A stretch of 64,000 bases of DNA from Firmicutes bacterium UBA2116 (GCA_002331025.1 DCYG01000027.1:30019-94018), one strand, 5' to 3'; positions 46,688 through 56,171 are shown, numbered from the stretch's first letter. Notes: a model not told the origin generated them from the sequence alone. Program-made: numbers and translations.

Positions 46688-48120
46688 TATGTTTCTCCTA
46701 ACAAATTATTATACATGTCATAGTATTTTTCTGCTGATTTTTCCCAACTGAAATCAACCGACATAACTGTTTTAACTAAACTTTCCCATTGACCTTTATT
46801 ATTATACACTGCAAGTGCTCTTTTAACTGCATTTATCAGATTTTCAGGAGTTTGCTCATAAAAGGTAAATCCGTTTCCTGCTCCTAAGCTTGCGTCCTTT
46901 ATTGAATCCTTTAGTCCTCCTGTTTCGCGTATAATCGGAACCGTGCCGTATCTTGACGAAATCATTTGTGCTATGCCGCAGGGCTCGCTGACAGATGGCA
47001 TCAGGAAAATATCAGCACCTGCATACAATTTTCTTGCAAAGTCGGAATTGAAATCTATTCTTACGGCTATTTTGTCATGGTACTTATCCTGCAGAGATTT
47101 AAAACATAGTTCATAATTTCTGTCTCCTTTGCCCAATACTATTATTTGAACTTTTTCCCTTAAAAGCTCTTCCATTGCATTTATTATTAAATCAAAACCC
47201 TTGTGTTTAACCAATCTTGAAATAATAGCAATAACAGGGACCTCCTTTTCTTGGGGCAATCCTGCCATTGATTGGAGATTTGTTTTGTTCACATATTTGT
47301 CTGATATGTTTTCTGAATTATAATTTTCAAACAATGCGCTGTCAGTATCAGGATTATAAAAATCTGTGTCAATTCCGTTTAATATTCCTCTGATTTTTGT
47401 TGAATTTTTATTGATAATAGAAGCTAAGCCGTGAGCATAGAAATCATCAGATATTTCCTTAGCATAGCTTTCGCTGACGGTGCTTATTATGTCAGAGGCT
47501 TCCAGTGCACCTTTTAACAGGTTAATTGAACCGTTATATTCAATTATTAATTTTTCATTGTCTGTAAGGTCAAATACATCTTCGGCTATATTTAAATCAT
47601 ATTTCCCCTGATATTCAATGTTATGAATAGTAAATACAGTCTTGATATTTTTATATTCATCACGGTTGTACTTAGTTTTCAAATAAATAGGTACCAATGA
47701 TGTCTGCCAGTCATTGGAATGAATAATGTGAGGTATAAAATCAATTACAGGCAATATGTGCAGAACTGCCTTAGAAAGATATGCAAATCTTTCGCCATCA
47801 TCAAAATGACCGTAGCACTCACCTCTTTTGAAGTAATACTCATTATCTATAAAATAATATGTTATTCCCATTATTTCTTTTTTAAATATTCCACAATAAA
47901 GCTGTCTCCATGCCAATGGTACAGTTGTCTTTCCTATAAATTCAAGATCATGCTTGTTCGATATCTCCTGGTAAAGAGGCATTACAATCCTTATGTCTAC
48001 GTTATGCCTGTATTTTCTCTTCAATGCTTTAGGAAGTGAGCCGGCTACTTCTCCCAAACCGCCTGTTGTTATAAAAGGAGCGGCTTCTGAAGCCGCATAT
48101 AAAATTTTTAATTTCTTCAT
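46687..48120 (-). CDS. glgA: Glycogen synthase (ADP-glucose)
   Basis: A 477-residue GT5 enzyme elongating alpha-1,4-glucan from ADP-glucose. It has SEAAPFITTGGLGEVAGSLP at the N-terminus; the family's Lys-x-Gly-Gly-Leu is ThrThrGlyGlyLeu here, an altered substrate-contact residue. The HSNDWQTSL block, the ISRLVKHKGFDLI start of the second domain, and MPSVSEPCGIAQMISSRYG near the C-terminus are conserved. The ATG at 48120 has GGGGTGG upstream; a GTG three codons earlier is inside that box. It follows glgD by 11 bp. Confidence 0.94.
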   Translation of the reverse strand: MKKLKILYAASEAAPFITTGGLGEVAGSLPKALKRKYRHNVDIRIVMPLYQEISNKHDLEFIGKTTVPLAWRQLYCGIFKKEIMGITYYFIDNEYYFKRGECYGHFDDGERFAYLSKAVLHILPVIDFIPHIIHSNDWQTSLVPIYLKTKYNRDEYKNIKTVFTIHNIEYQGKYDLNIAEDVFDLTDNEKLIIEYNGSINLLKGALEASDIISTVSESYAKEISDDFYAHGLASIINKNSTKIRGILNGIDTDFYNPDTDSALFENYNSENISDKYVNKTNLQSMAGLPQEKEVPVIAIISRLVKHKGFDLIINAMEELLREKVQIIVLGKGDRNYELCFKSLQDKYHDKIAVRIDFNSDFARKLYAGADIFLMPSVSEPCGIAQMISSRYGTVPIIRETGGLKDSIKDASLGAGNGFTFYEQTPENLINAVKRALAVYNNKGQWESLVKTVMSVDFSWEKSAEKYYDMYNNLLGET

Positions 48121-48131
48121 ATTTTCCACCC

Positions 48132-49250
48132 CTAGACTATCGAATTTTTTTTAATAAAGAACGGACAATTTGAATAACCAAGCAGAACTCTGTCATTTGT
48201 TACTTGTGCATATGTATCTGTTATAATGGAATTAAGCTGAGCATTTTCGCCTATGATTCCATGCTGCATTATAATTGAATTCTTGACTACCGTATTCTTT
48301 CCTATCTTTACATTTCTGAAGATTATGCTGTTTTCTACTGTACCCTCGATAATACATCCGCTTGCTATTAATGAATTTTTTACATTTGAATCATTGCAGT
48401 ACTTTGTAGGGGTTGAATCCTTTGTTTTAGTATAGATTGGTCCGATTTTAGAATAAAAAAGCTTTGATAAGTTATCATTTTTCAATAAACCTATACTGTT
48501 TTCATAGTAGCTCTGCAATGAATCAATGTGAGCATAGTATCCCTGATACTCGTAACCATAAATTCTTAAGGAATGAACCTTCCTTGCAAGCACATCATAG
48601 CTGAAATCCTTATAATTTCTTGCTATTGCATCATGAATCAGGGATTCCAGAAAATCCTTGTTCATCACCCATGTATTTAATCCTACATCGTGGACTCCGT
48701 TAGTTACAGGATATACTAAAATGTCGCCTGCCCTTTTATTGTCATCAAAGCTATAAATTATTTTATGGGTTGAATTATTATTATTTATGTTTGTGTTAAT
48801 ATAGACGGCTGTAATATCTGAATTTTTTTCTTCATGATATTTTATTACGTCCTTATAGTTTATATTGTAAATGATATCGCAGTCAGACAAAATAACGTAT
48901 TTTTCCTTTGAAGAAGAAATATAATCAAGCACTCTTTTAAGAGCATCCAATCTTCCTTGAAATAATCCGTGGTTTTCTCCTACTGCATAGGGAGGAAATA
49001 TCAGAATTCCGCCTTTTTTCCTTGATAAGTCCCAGTCCTTTCCGGAGCCGACATGCTCCATCAGAGACCTGTAATTACTTCTTGTAATAATGCATAATTT
49101 ATTTATACCGGAGTTAACCATATTGGACAGGGGAAAATCTATCAACCTGTATCTGCCGCCAAACGGTATGGCACCAACCGAACGATGTGATGCAAGCTCT
49201 GTCATGCTCCAGTCCTGCATATCAGAAAATATAATTCCTAAAGCATTCAT
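48132..49250 (-). CDS. glgD: GlgD, ADP-glucose pyrophosphorylase regulatory subunit
   Basis: A 372-residue GlgC-like protein that starts MNALGIIFSDMQDWSMTELA and so lacks the GGxGxRL nucleotide loop of the active enzyme. In Firmicutes GlgD pairs with GlgC and raises its activity. The SVGAIPFGGRYRLIDFPLSN region and the C-terminal left-handed beta-helix (repeated IIEGTV, NSIIFRNV, NSIIMQHG) are clear. It starts one base after the glgC stop, fitting a stoichiometric complex. Confidence 0.93.
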   Translation of the reverse strand: MNALGIIFSDMQDWSMTELASHRSVGAIPFGGRYRLIDFPLSNMVNSGINKLCIITRSNYRSLMEHVGSGKDWDLSRKKGGILIFPPYAVGENHGLFQGRLDALKRVLDYISSSKEKYVILSDCDIIYNINYKDVIKYHEEKNSDITAVYINTNINNNNSTHKIIYSFDDNKRAGDILVYPVTNGVHDVGLNTWVMNKDFLESLIHDAIARNYKDFSYDVLARKVHSLRIYGYEYQGYYAHIDSLQSYYENSIGLLKNDNLSKLFYSKIGPIYTKTKDSTPTKYCNDSNVKNSLIASGCIIEGTVENSIIFRNVKIGKNTVVKNSIIMQHGIIGENAQLNSIITDTYAQVTNDRVLLGYSNCPFFIKKNSIV

Positions 49251-49251
49251 A

Positions 49252-50409
49252 TTATTCCTCCTCCTTCATGCTATTTATAATACTTTCTCTTGGTATAACT
49301 GTTATTCCCAAATTTAAGTCCTTTGGTGTGCCTATTTTTAATTTTGGTCCAATAACGACCATCTCGTCTATTATAGAGTTATTAATAATTGAATTTTCTT
49401 TTATTTCAACATCAGCCATAATTACAGAATCCTTAATAACCGCATTTTCGCCGATTTTGACTCCGGAGAAAATAATTGAATTTTCAACCGTACCGTAAAT
49501 TACTGCACCTTCTGAAACTATGGAATTTCTTACTTTAGAGTTTTCGCTTAAATATTGAGGAGGCATTTCTGTATGCCTTGAATAAATAACCCAGTCACCT
49601 GATAAATCAAAACCGTTGCATCCCAATAAATCCATGTTTGCTTCCCATAATGAATCAATAGTCCCTACATCCTTCCAATATCCTTTAAATTCATAAGAGT
49701 ATAATTTCTCATTGGAGCTTAACATCAGAGGAATTACATCCTTTCCGAAGTCCTTTGAGGAATTGGGGTTATTGTCATCCAGGCTTAAGTATTTTTTGAG
49801 CTTCTGCCAATTAAAAACGTATATTCCCATGGAGGCCTTAGTGCTTCTTGGTTTCTTGGGTTTCTCCTCAAAATCTATAATTTTGCCCTCGCTGTCAGCA
49901 TTAAGTATTCCAAATCTCGATGCCTCTTTAAGTGGAACATCTATAACGGAAATTGTGCAATCCGCATCTTTTTCCTTATGAAATTTTATCATCAGGGAAT
50001 AATCCATCTTATATATATGGTCCCCGGATAAAACCAACACATATTCAGGAGCATACTGATCTATATAATCCATGTTTTGAAAAATTGCATTTGCAGTTCC
50101 CGAATACCATTCTGAATCACCCATACCCTGATAAGGAGGAAGTATTTGAATGCCGCCGTACATCCTGTCTAAATCCCAGCTTTTACCGTCACCTATGTAG
50201 GAATTTAAAACTAACGGCTGGTATTGTGTTAAAACACCTATCGTATCAAGTCCCGAGTTTACACAATTTGACAATGTAAAATCAATAATTCTGTACTTTC
50301 CGCCAAATGGTACCGATGGTTTCGCTATTTTTTTGGTAAGATCGCCTAAACGGCTTCCCTGACCGCCGGCAAGCAGCATGACAACACATTCTTTTTTAGT
50401 TAATTTCAT
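49252..50409 (-). CDS. glgC: ADP-glucose pyrophosphorylase catalytic subunit
   Basis: A 385-residue enzyme making ADP-glucose from glucose-1-phosphate and ATP, the committed step to glycogen. It has the loop LLAGGQGSRLGDLTKKIAKP, PFGGKYRIIDFTLSNC, the glucose-1-P region with FEEKPKKP, and a C-terminal beta-helix that binds the allosteric effector. AUG overlaps the glgB 3' end by 14 bp, with GGGAGG inside glgB. It acts with GlgD encoded next. Confidence 0.96.
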   Translation of the reverse strand: MKLTKKECVVMLLAGGQGSRLGDLTKKIAKPSVPFGGKYRIIDFTLSNCVNSGLDTIGVLTQYQPLVLNSYIGDGKSWDLDRMYGGIQILPPYQGMGDSEWYSGTANAIFQNMDYIDQYAPEYVLVLSGDHIYKMDYSLMIKFHKEKDADCTISVIDVPLKEASRFGILNADSEGKIIDFEEKPKKPRSTKASMGIYVFNWQKLKKYLSLDDNNPNSSKDFGKDVIPLMLSSNEKLYSYEFKGYWKDVGTIDSLWEANMDLLGCNGFDLSGDWVIYSRHTEMPPQYLSENSKVRNSIVSEGAVIYGTVENSIIFSGVKIGENAVIKDSVIMADVEIKENSIINNSIIDEMVVIGPKLKIGTPKDLNLGITVIPRESIINSMKEEE

Positions 50410-52318
50410 ATATTCTACCTCCCATTTTGTTCATATTATTTTTTTTATCCTTCTTAAGAAATAATACGGAAAGTGGTGGTACAGTCAGTGATATATTATA
50501 ATCATATCCGTGCATTTTTCCGACGGATGATGTTATAACTCTCTTGTTGCCGGACCCTGTTCCCCCAAATTCCAATTCATCAGAGTTAAAAATCTCAGTA
50601 TAAATTCCTTCTTCAACACCGATTAAATAATTTTGTCTTTCAATAGGAGAGAAATTAATAACTGCTATTAACTCGTCACCCTTTTTGTTCATGCGTTTAA
50701 ATGCAATAATATTTTGTTCAAAGTCATCGTTGGAAATCCACTTGAAACCTTCCCATGAAAAATCTATTTCCCAGAATTCTGAATTATTTATATATAATTC
50801 GTTCAAACTTTTAATATATATGTTTAGTTTTTTATGATATTCATAGTTTGTCATAAACCATTCTATTTCTTTTTCATGGTTCCACTCTGTAAATTGTCCT
50901 ACTTCATATCCCATAAAATTAAGCTTTTTGCCGGGATGAGCCATCATAAAACCAAGAAGAACTCTGAGGTTCGCAAATTTTTCTTCATAGGGCTCGGGCA
51001 TTTTGTCAAGCAGTGATTTTTTTCCGTGAACAACCTCATCGTGAGATAAGGGAAGTATAAAATTTTCACTGAAAGCATAGTGCAATGAAAACGTTATGTT
51101 TTTATGCTTATATTTTCTGAAAAGCGGATTAGTTTCCATGTAGTCCAGAATATCGTTCATCCAACCCATGTTCCATTTAAAATTAAAGCCTAAGCCGCCA
51201 AGGTAGACAGGTTTCGTAACCATCGGCCATGCTGTCGATTCCTCGGCAATCATCATGGTATTGGGATGCAGCTTAAATACTGCTTCATTTAATTTTTTTA
51301 TAAAATCTATCGCTTCAAGGTTTTCGTTTCCCCCATATTTGTTCGGAGTCCACTCTCCGGGGTTTTTATCGTAGCTTAAGTAAAGCATGGAGCTTACCGC
51401 ATCAACTCTTAAGCCGTCAGCATGAAATTCTTCCAACCAATATATAGCATTGGATATTAAAAAGGATTGTACCTCCGGCTTGCCGTAATCAAATTTATGA
51501 GTACCCCAGCTTTTGTTTTCTCTTTTGTTTGCATCTTCGTATTCAAACATTGGGCTTCCGTCAAACATATACAGGCCGTGTGCATCTTTCGGGAAATGGG
51601 CAGGAACCCAGTCAAGTATGACACCTATTCCGTTTTGGTGGCATTGATCTATGAGATATTTCAAATCATTCGGCTCTCCATAACGTTTAGTAGGAGCATA
51701 GTAGCCGGAAACCTGATAACCCCAGGAGCCGTCAAAGGGATGTTCCATTACAGGCATAAGCTCTATGTGTGTAAAATTATGCTCCTTAACATGATTTATT
51801 AATTTTTCGGATATTTCTTTGTATGTATATAATTCACCGTTGTCTTTATGCTTCCAGGAGGATAGGTTAAGTTCGTAAATGTTTATGGGAAGTTCATATA
51901 TATCAGACTTGTTTTTATAATTTTGCCAGCCTTGGTCATTCCATTGGTAGGTATTTATATCATATACTATGGAGGCGGTCTCTTCCTTAGTTTGAGAATA
52001 AAATGCAAACGGATCTGATTTAAGCATCTCGTTACCGTCTTTGCCCATAATTAAATATTTATAAAAATCTCCCAATGCAATAAAAGGCAGATACAATTCC
52101 CATATACTGCTGCCTGATATTTTTTTCATCTTATAGTCATCTTTTTTTTGCCAATCGTTAAAGTTGCCGACTACATGTACATTTTTTGCATCGGCTGCCC
52201 AAACTCTGAAAACAGTACTGTTGTTTTCTTTATTAACATGTGCTCCGAGAAATTTATATGCATAGTAGTTTGTGCCTTGATGAAATAAGTAAATAGGCAA
52301 GTCATTGTTATTTTTCAT
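50396..52318 (-). CDS. glgB: 1,4-alpha-glucan branching enzyme
   Basis: A 640-residue GH13 enzyme forming alpha-1,6 branches. An N-terminal CBM48 domain (NSTVFRVWAADAKNVHVVGN) precedes the barrel with the four regions DWVPAHF, GLRVDAVSSML, MIAEEST and LPLSHDEVVHG. The ATG at 52318 follows TGGAG; the ATG at 52330 is upstream of that box. It is the first gene of the six-gene minus-strand operon glgB-C-D-A-P-GH13. A minus-strand TATAAT at 52354-52359 gives a likely -10 but no good -35. Confidence 0.95.
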   Translation of the reverse strand: MKNNNDLPIYLFHQGTNYYAYKFLGAHVNKENNSTVFRVWAADAKNVHVVGNFNDWQKKDDYKMKKISGSSIWELYLPFIALGDFYKYLIMGKDGNEMLKSDPFAFYSQTKEETASIVYDINTYQWNDQGWQNYKNKSDIYELPINIYELNLSSWKHKDNGELYTYKEISEKLINHVKEHNFTHIELMPVMEHPFDGSWGYQVSGYYAPTKRYGEPNDLKYLIDQCHQNGIGVILDWVPAHFPKDAHGLYMFDGSPMFEYEDANKRENKSWGTHKFDYGKPEVQSFLISNAIYWLEEFHADGLRVDAVSSMLYLSYDKNPGEWTPNKYGGNENLEAIDFIKKLNEAVFKLHPNTMMIAEESTAWPMVTKPVYLGGLGFNFKWNMGWMNDILDYMETNPLFRKYKHKNITFSLHYAFSENFILPLSHDEVVHGKKSLLDKMPEPYEEKFANLRVLLGFMMAHPGKKLNFMGYEVGQFTEWNHEKEIEWFMTNYEYHKKLNIYIKSLNELYINNSEFWEIDFSWEGFKWISNDDFEQNIIAFKRMNKKGDELIAVINFSPIERQNYLIGVEEGIYTEIFNSDELEFGGTGSGNKRVITSSVGKMHGYDYNISLTVPPLSVLFLKKDKKNNMNKMGGRIYEIN

Positions 52319-52399
52319 GTTCGGCTCCATTTGTTAAATTTTCTTTCATATGTATTATACCATCTTTTAGGTAGAACGAAACGAAAATAATGTAAAAAT

Positions 52400-52424
52400 A
52401 AAAAAGATGCATTGCATCTTTTTA
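52400..52424 (-). terminator. Terminator after the DUF4097 gene
   Basis: AAAAAGATGC-ATT-GCATCTTTTT is near-symmetric with T-runs on both strands; on minus it ends the GntR-ABC-DUF4097 operon. A second short dyad (TTATGC/GCATAA) lies next to it at 52421-52437. Confidence 0.7.
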
Positions 52425-52484
52425 TGCTTCCGGCATAAGCGACTGTCACCAAATCATAGTCTTGGTCATCTGCTGCTTATCCGG

Positions 52485-53354
52485 TTATTTAAAGTTTATA
52501 TCCCCCACACCTGTTTTGAGCTCTATTTTTGTATCTTGGTTACCCTTAAATATCACCGTTTTATCCTTCATGAATTCATTTATTTCGGCTTCATAGCTTG
52601 AATCGTCCGGAGTTGATATTTCAATATCACCTACACCTGTTTCAGCCTTAATGGTTTGTGCACCGGAGATATTAGAAAATGAAGCCTTTATATCGCCGGT
52701 ATTTGTTTTTAACTCTGTATTGCCTGACGGTCTGCAGCTATTCAATGTAATTTCGCCTACATCAGATTTTAAATTGAATGAGCCGTCAGAGTTACTTATT
52801 TTTATATCACCTACGTTATTGGTTACTTCAATATGACCGTTTGTATTATCAATAATTATTTCCCCGACATTCAATGATATAACTGTAATTTCAATGTTTT
52901 TAGGTATATTTATTGTAAGCTCTGTCTGCATGTTGTTGTTGCTCAGTAAATTTACATCATCCAGCTTTGTATCAATTTTTACTGTGTTCCACTTTTCTTC
53001 CACAGAGTAATTGAAGCTATCCACCAATTCCTGTGATTTTTCCTTTGAGTCTGCTCTTGCAGTAATTTTAATGTCAATGGTTACCTCCGTCGAATCGTGT
53101 GTGGTCAAGTATATATCTCCAACAGAACTTTCAATTTCCAGTTTGCCTGTTTCGGATGCTTCTATTTTGTGAGATTCCCTTCTTTCTGCACTATTCTTTT
53201 CAGCCACATCAATTTCCTTTTCTACCGAATCAATTATTGTCTGAGTTATTTTGTCAGAAATATCTTTAACCTTATTCTCGTCCACCTCGCTAAATGACGA
53301 GCACCCGCTTAATAAAAACATTAAAACCACTGATACACATATAATTTTTTTCAT
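52485..53354 (-). CDS. DUF4097-family lipoprotein
   Basis: A 289-residue exported lipoprotein: a short signal ends in the lipobox LSGC, giving a membrane anchor on the outer face. A charged helix of about 50 residues follows, then a beta-helical domain of the DUF4097 (adhesin-like) type. It contains seven evenly spaced Val/Thr-Gly-(Asp/Glu)-Ile turns (VGDIYL, VGEIII, VGDIKI, VGEITL, TGDIKA, VGDIEI, VGDINF). Its function is unknown. Clustering with a GntR repressor and ABC transporter suggests envelope stress or peptide-resistance functions, as DUF4097 proteins often sit in such operons. Confidence 0.8.
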   Translation of the reverse strand: MKKIICVSVVLMFLLSGCSSFSEVDENKVKDISDKITQTIIDSVEKEIDVAEKNSAERRESHKIEASETGKLEIESSVGDIYLTTHDSTEVTIDIKITARADSKEKSQELVDSFNYSVEEKWNTVKIDTKLDDVNLLSNNNMQTELTINIPKNIEITVISLNVGEIIIDNTNGHIEVTNNVGDIKISNSDGSFNLKSDVGEITLNSCRPSGNTELKTNTGDIKASFSNISGAQTIKAETGVGDIEISTPDDSSYEAEINEFMKDKTVIFKGNQDTKIELKTGVGDINFK

Positions 53355-53364
53355 ACATCCCTCT

Positions 53365-54144
53365 TTATAAATTAATTTTATTTTCTAAAAGATATCCGGA
53401 AACCCCTGTGAGTGCAACAATCTGAAAAATTGAAACTCCAATCATGGGAAGCATAACCATGGCCAGATCTGCAGAGGAAATTCTTCCCATCGACATGGTG
53501 TTGCTTATGGATTCGTAATAAGGGCTGATAGCCTCAAAGAAATTACCCGATAATGAAGAAATCACCCAATTCAGCAGCATAAATATTATGAAACTCAGCA
53601 ATCCACCGAATTTAACTTCTGAAAATATACTTTTTCTTATGGTCATAGCTGTATATACAGTTGTTATAAAGCCGATCAGAAATACGAAAAGGGTAAATAA
53701 TGCTAAGAATACATGGAATAAATTAATACCTAATTTTCCTGTTAAGGTTGCGTTGATAAATTTTATCGTTTCATAGAAATTTATATCAACATTACTTGAA
53801 TACATTATAAAAGCACCGTTTAAAAGAATGAATATGAAATATACAAGCAATATGGCCAATACTTCAAGCACAGCAGTCATAAGCTTAGATACAATTATTT
53901 TATATCCACTGTTAGGAGTCATAAATAACATATAGCCTGATTTTTTATTTAAATCATCACTGTACATTTTAATAATATCAACAATGTACAAAATTGCAAT
54001 AATTATCGGAAAAGTTGCTATAAATGATATGCTTCCTGTTGCGCCTTTTGTCAAAAGATACAGATTAAGTCCTAAAGATGAAGAAATTGTTATTATAAAT
54101 AATTTATATTTCTTTATTAACTCATATTTTATTAAATTAAGCAT
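53365..54144 (-). CDS. ABC transporter permease
   Basis: A 259-residue membrane protein with six hydrophobic helices, of the ABC-2 type found with YtrB/BcrA-like ATPases. There is no strong family signature beyond topology (for example FLIGFITTVYTAMTIRKSIF). It overlaps the ATPase gene by 8 bp and lies 10 bp before the lipoprotein gene. The substrate is unknown; relatives export peptides or antibiotics or act in envelope defence. Confidence 0.75.
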   Translation of the reverse strand: MLNLIKYELIKKYKLFIITISSSLGLNLYLLTKGATGSISFIATFPIIIAILYIVDIIKMYSDDLNKKSGYMLFMTPNSGYKIIVSKLMTAVLEVLAILLVYFIFILLNGAFIMYSSNVDINFYETIKFINATLTGKLGINLFHVFLALFTLFVFLIGFITTVYTAMTIRKSIFSEVKFGGLLSFIIFMLLNWVISSLSGNFFEAISPYYESISNTMSMGRISSADLAMVMLPMIGVSIFQIVALTGVSGYLLENKINL

Positions 54145-54844
54145 TCCTGAATACCTCCTTATAAAGTCCTTCTACGGACATTCCCTTTGATAATCTCAAT
54201 TCCTCAGCATCGCCATAAAGCTCTATGTTACCATCTTTTAAAAAGATTACAGAATCAAGTATTTTTTCTATCTCACTGACTAAATGGGTTGAAATGACTA
54301 TTGTCTTGTTTTCGTTATAGGATTTTGTTATTAAATCCATTATCACATCTCTTGACAATACATCAACACCGTTTAAGGGTTCATCCAGCATATAAAGCTC
54401 AGTGTTTCTGGACAAAGTCAGAGCAACTTTTAATTTTCCTACCAATCCGGAAGATAGCTTTGATATTTTAAATTCAGTATCAACATTTATATCCTTAAGT
54501 ATTTTTAAAGCAGTGTCTTCCTGAAAATCTTCATACATATCTTTATAAAACCTTATGACCTGCTTAACCTTAAAGTCACCGTGCAAATAATTTTCTGTAG
54601 GCATATAAGAAATTGCAGCTTTAGATTTGTACGACAGAGGTTCCCCGCTGATTAAAACATTTCCCGAAGTTTGATTGTGCAGACCTGCGATAATTTTCAT
54701 CAGAGTTGTTTTACCGCTGCCGTTAGGACCTAAAAGCCCATATATTTTCCCCTTTTCAACAGATAAATTTATATCATTTAAAGCTGTTTTGTTATAATAT
54801 TTTTTGCTTAAATTTTCTATTCTTAATAATTCCAATTTACTCAT
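54137..54844 (-). CDS. ABC transporter ATP-binding protein
   Basis: A 235-residue ATPase with Walker A GLLGPNGSGKTTLMK, a variant signature LSSGLVGKLKVAL instead of LSGGQ, and Walker B LYMLDEPLNGVD, followed by the switch His in VISTHLVSEIEK. This signature variation is common in YtrB/BcrA-type exporters. The ATG at 54844 overlaps the GntR stop; the longer reading lies inside that gene. With the permease it forms a minimal exporter. Confidence 0.88.
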   Translation of the reverse strand: MSKLELLRIENLSKKYYNKTALNDINLSVEKGKIYGLLGPNGSGKTTLMKIIAGLHNQTSGNVLISGEPLSYKSKAAISYMPTENYLHGDFKVKQVIRFYKDMYEDFQEDTALKILKDINVDTEFKISKLSSGLVGKLKVALTLSRNTELYMLDEPLNGVDVLSRDVIMDLITKSYNENKTIVISTHLVSEIEKILDSVIFLKDGNIELYGDAEELRLSKGMSVEGLYKEVFRNA

Positions 54845-55205
54845 CACCTTCCAAATAATTTTCTGTTTCAATAAATTTAATCATATCTTTTTTTGTATAT
54901 CCAATTTGCTTCATATTGAATATAAAGTTTTCTATTTGTTTTTTTGCCATCTCGTATCTGAGCTGGCCTATTCTGTCCTCGGACTCTGTAACGAATGTTC
55001 CCAGTCCCCTTCTTGTAAATAATAATTCTTCCATTTCCATCTCCTTATAAACCCTTGCCACAGTATTGAAATTTATCCCAAGCTCATTACCATAATCCCT
55101 TGAGGAAGGCATTTTTTCCCCTGGCTTTAATTTTCCTGTGACTATTTCCTGCTTAATTTTCTCAATGACCTGTATATAGATCGGTATATTGTTATTAAAT
55201 TCCAT
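54837..55205 (-). CDS. GntR-family (YtrA subfamily) repressor
   Basis: A 122-residue regulator with an N-terminal GntR winged helix (PIYIQVIEKIKQEIVTGKLK, then MPSSRDYGNELGINFNTVAR) and only a short helical C-terminal dimer region, the mark of the YtrA subfamily. In Bacillus these repress their own ABC-transporter operon and are induced by wall-active antibiotics. AGAAGGTG precedes the ATG. First gene of a four-gene operon; promoter at 55251-55279. Confidence 0.88.
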   Translation of the reverse strand: MEFNNNIPIYIQVIEKIKQEIVTGKLKPGEKMPSSRDYGNELGINFNTVARVYKEMEMEELLFTRRGLGTFVTESEDRIGQLRYEMAKKQIENFIFNMKQIGYTKKDMIKFIETENYLEGDE

Positions 55206-55250
55206 GTTTCACCTTCTTCTCTGCTATCGGAGTATTAGTATCATAGTTAA

Positions 55251-55279
55251 ATAGTACACTAGTGCATAAAAAATGTCAA
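55251..55279 (-). promoter_or_regulatory. Promoter/operator of the GntR-ABC operon
   Basis: Minus-strand -35 TTGACA (55274-55279), 17 bp spacer, -10 TACTAT (55251-55256). The dyad CACTAGTG and an AGTGTA half-site overlap the spacer and -10, fitting autorepression by the YtrA-type protein. Confidence 0.6.
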
Positions 55280-55323
55280 GATTACGTTGTGTTAAATAAT
55301 TGTAATAATTTTCATACCATTTC

Positions 55324-55352
55324 TTGACGAAAATGCATCTATATAGTAATAT
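55324..55352 (+). promoter_or_regulatory. Promoter of the biotin-ligase-like/dusB genes
   Basis: -35 TTGACG (55324-55329), 17 bp spacer, -10 TAATAT (55347-55352). Confidence 0.6.
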
Positions 55353-55376
55353 ATATCGGAAGAAAAGGTGATTAAA

Positions 55377-56171
55377 ATGTATGATTTAAACAAAATTAAT
55401 GAATATTTGAACACTGATATAATAGGACGAGCTATAGTTCAATACGATTTCTTGTCATCAACTGCCGCAAAGGCAAAAAGTATATTCAATACATGTCCCG
55501 GGGGCTTAATTGTTTTATCTGAAAATCAATCAAAATGCATTATGAGAATGGGCAATGAATGGCGTTGCTTTTCAGATAAGAATATTTATTTAAGTATAAT
55601 TTTAAAACCTTTGGTAAATAATCTTTTAATATCAAAAATCGATATGATAAGCTGTGCAGCCTTACATAAAACAATATTTGAATTATATAAAATAGATTGT
55701 AAAATAAAATGGCCGAACGATATATTGATAAACGGTAAAAAGGTATCTTCTATTATAAGCAATTTTACAGGTAAAAATTCTGATGGAATAATTATCTCTT
55801 TTGGAATTAATGCCAACATGGACAATGAAGACTTCGATATAAATGAAGGAATTAAAAACACATCCACATCTTTAAAGATAGAATCCGGGACTAATATTGA
55901 TAGGGAACTGTTCGTAGGAAGCTTGCTCAATAATTTAGAGGTTTATTATAATTATCTGATTAAAAATAACATTAAGGAGCCGATAGAAACTTGTACAAAT
56001 AATTCATCTATTATTAATAACCAAATTGAAGTAATGAAAAAAGGTAAAAAAACTAAACGAAAGGTACTTGTTAAAGGAATAGATGAAGAAGGACGGCTTA
56101 TAGTAGTAAATGAAAAAGGCAACGAAGAAACTTTAAATCCAGGAGAAACTATATTAATATATGAAGCTTAA
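55377..56171 (+). CDS. Biotin-protein-ligase-like protein lacking the biotin loop
   Basis: A 264-residue protein with the biotin ligase fold but no N-terminal DNA-binding domain. The catalytic-lysine block KWPNDILINGKKVSSII and the ISFGINANMD block are conserved, and a C-terminal SH3-like domain is present. The glycine/arginine loop GRGRRGR that holds biotinyl-AMP is absent; the aligned stretch reads QSKCIMRMGNEW. It may therefore be inactive, altered in substrate, or a regulator. The ATG at 55377 has AAAAGG ahead; a GTG three codons upstream is less likely. It overlaps dusB by 11 bp. No biotin enzyme is nearby. Confidence 0.7.
   Translation: MYDLNKINEYLNTDIIGRAIVQYDFLSSTAAKAKSIFNTCPGGLIVLSENQSKCIMRMGNEWRCFSDKNIYLSIILKPLVNNLLISKIDMISCAALHKTIFELYKIDCKIKWPNDILINGKKVSSIISNFTGKNSDGIIISFGINANMDNEDFDINEGIKNTSTSLKIESGTNIDRELFVGSLLNNLEVYYNYLIKNNIKEPIETCTNNSSIINNQIEVMKKGKKTKRKVLVKGIDEEGRLIVVNEKGNEETLNPGETILIYEA

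Noticed and set aside
52421..52484. Extra dyad and small reading frame after the DUF4097 gene
   Set aside because: The dyad is short and next to a good terminator; no coding start or conserved RNA is visible.
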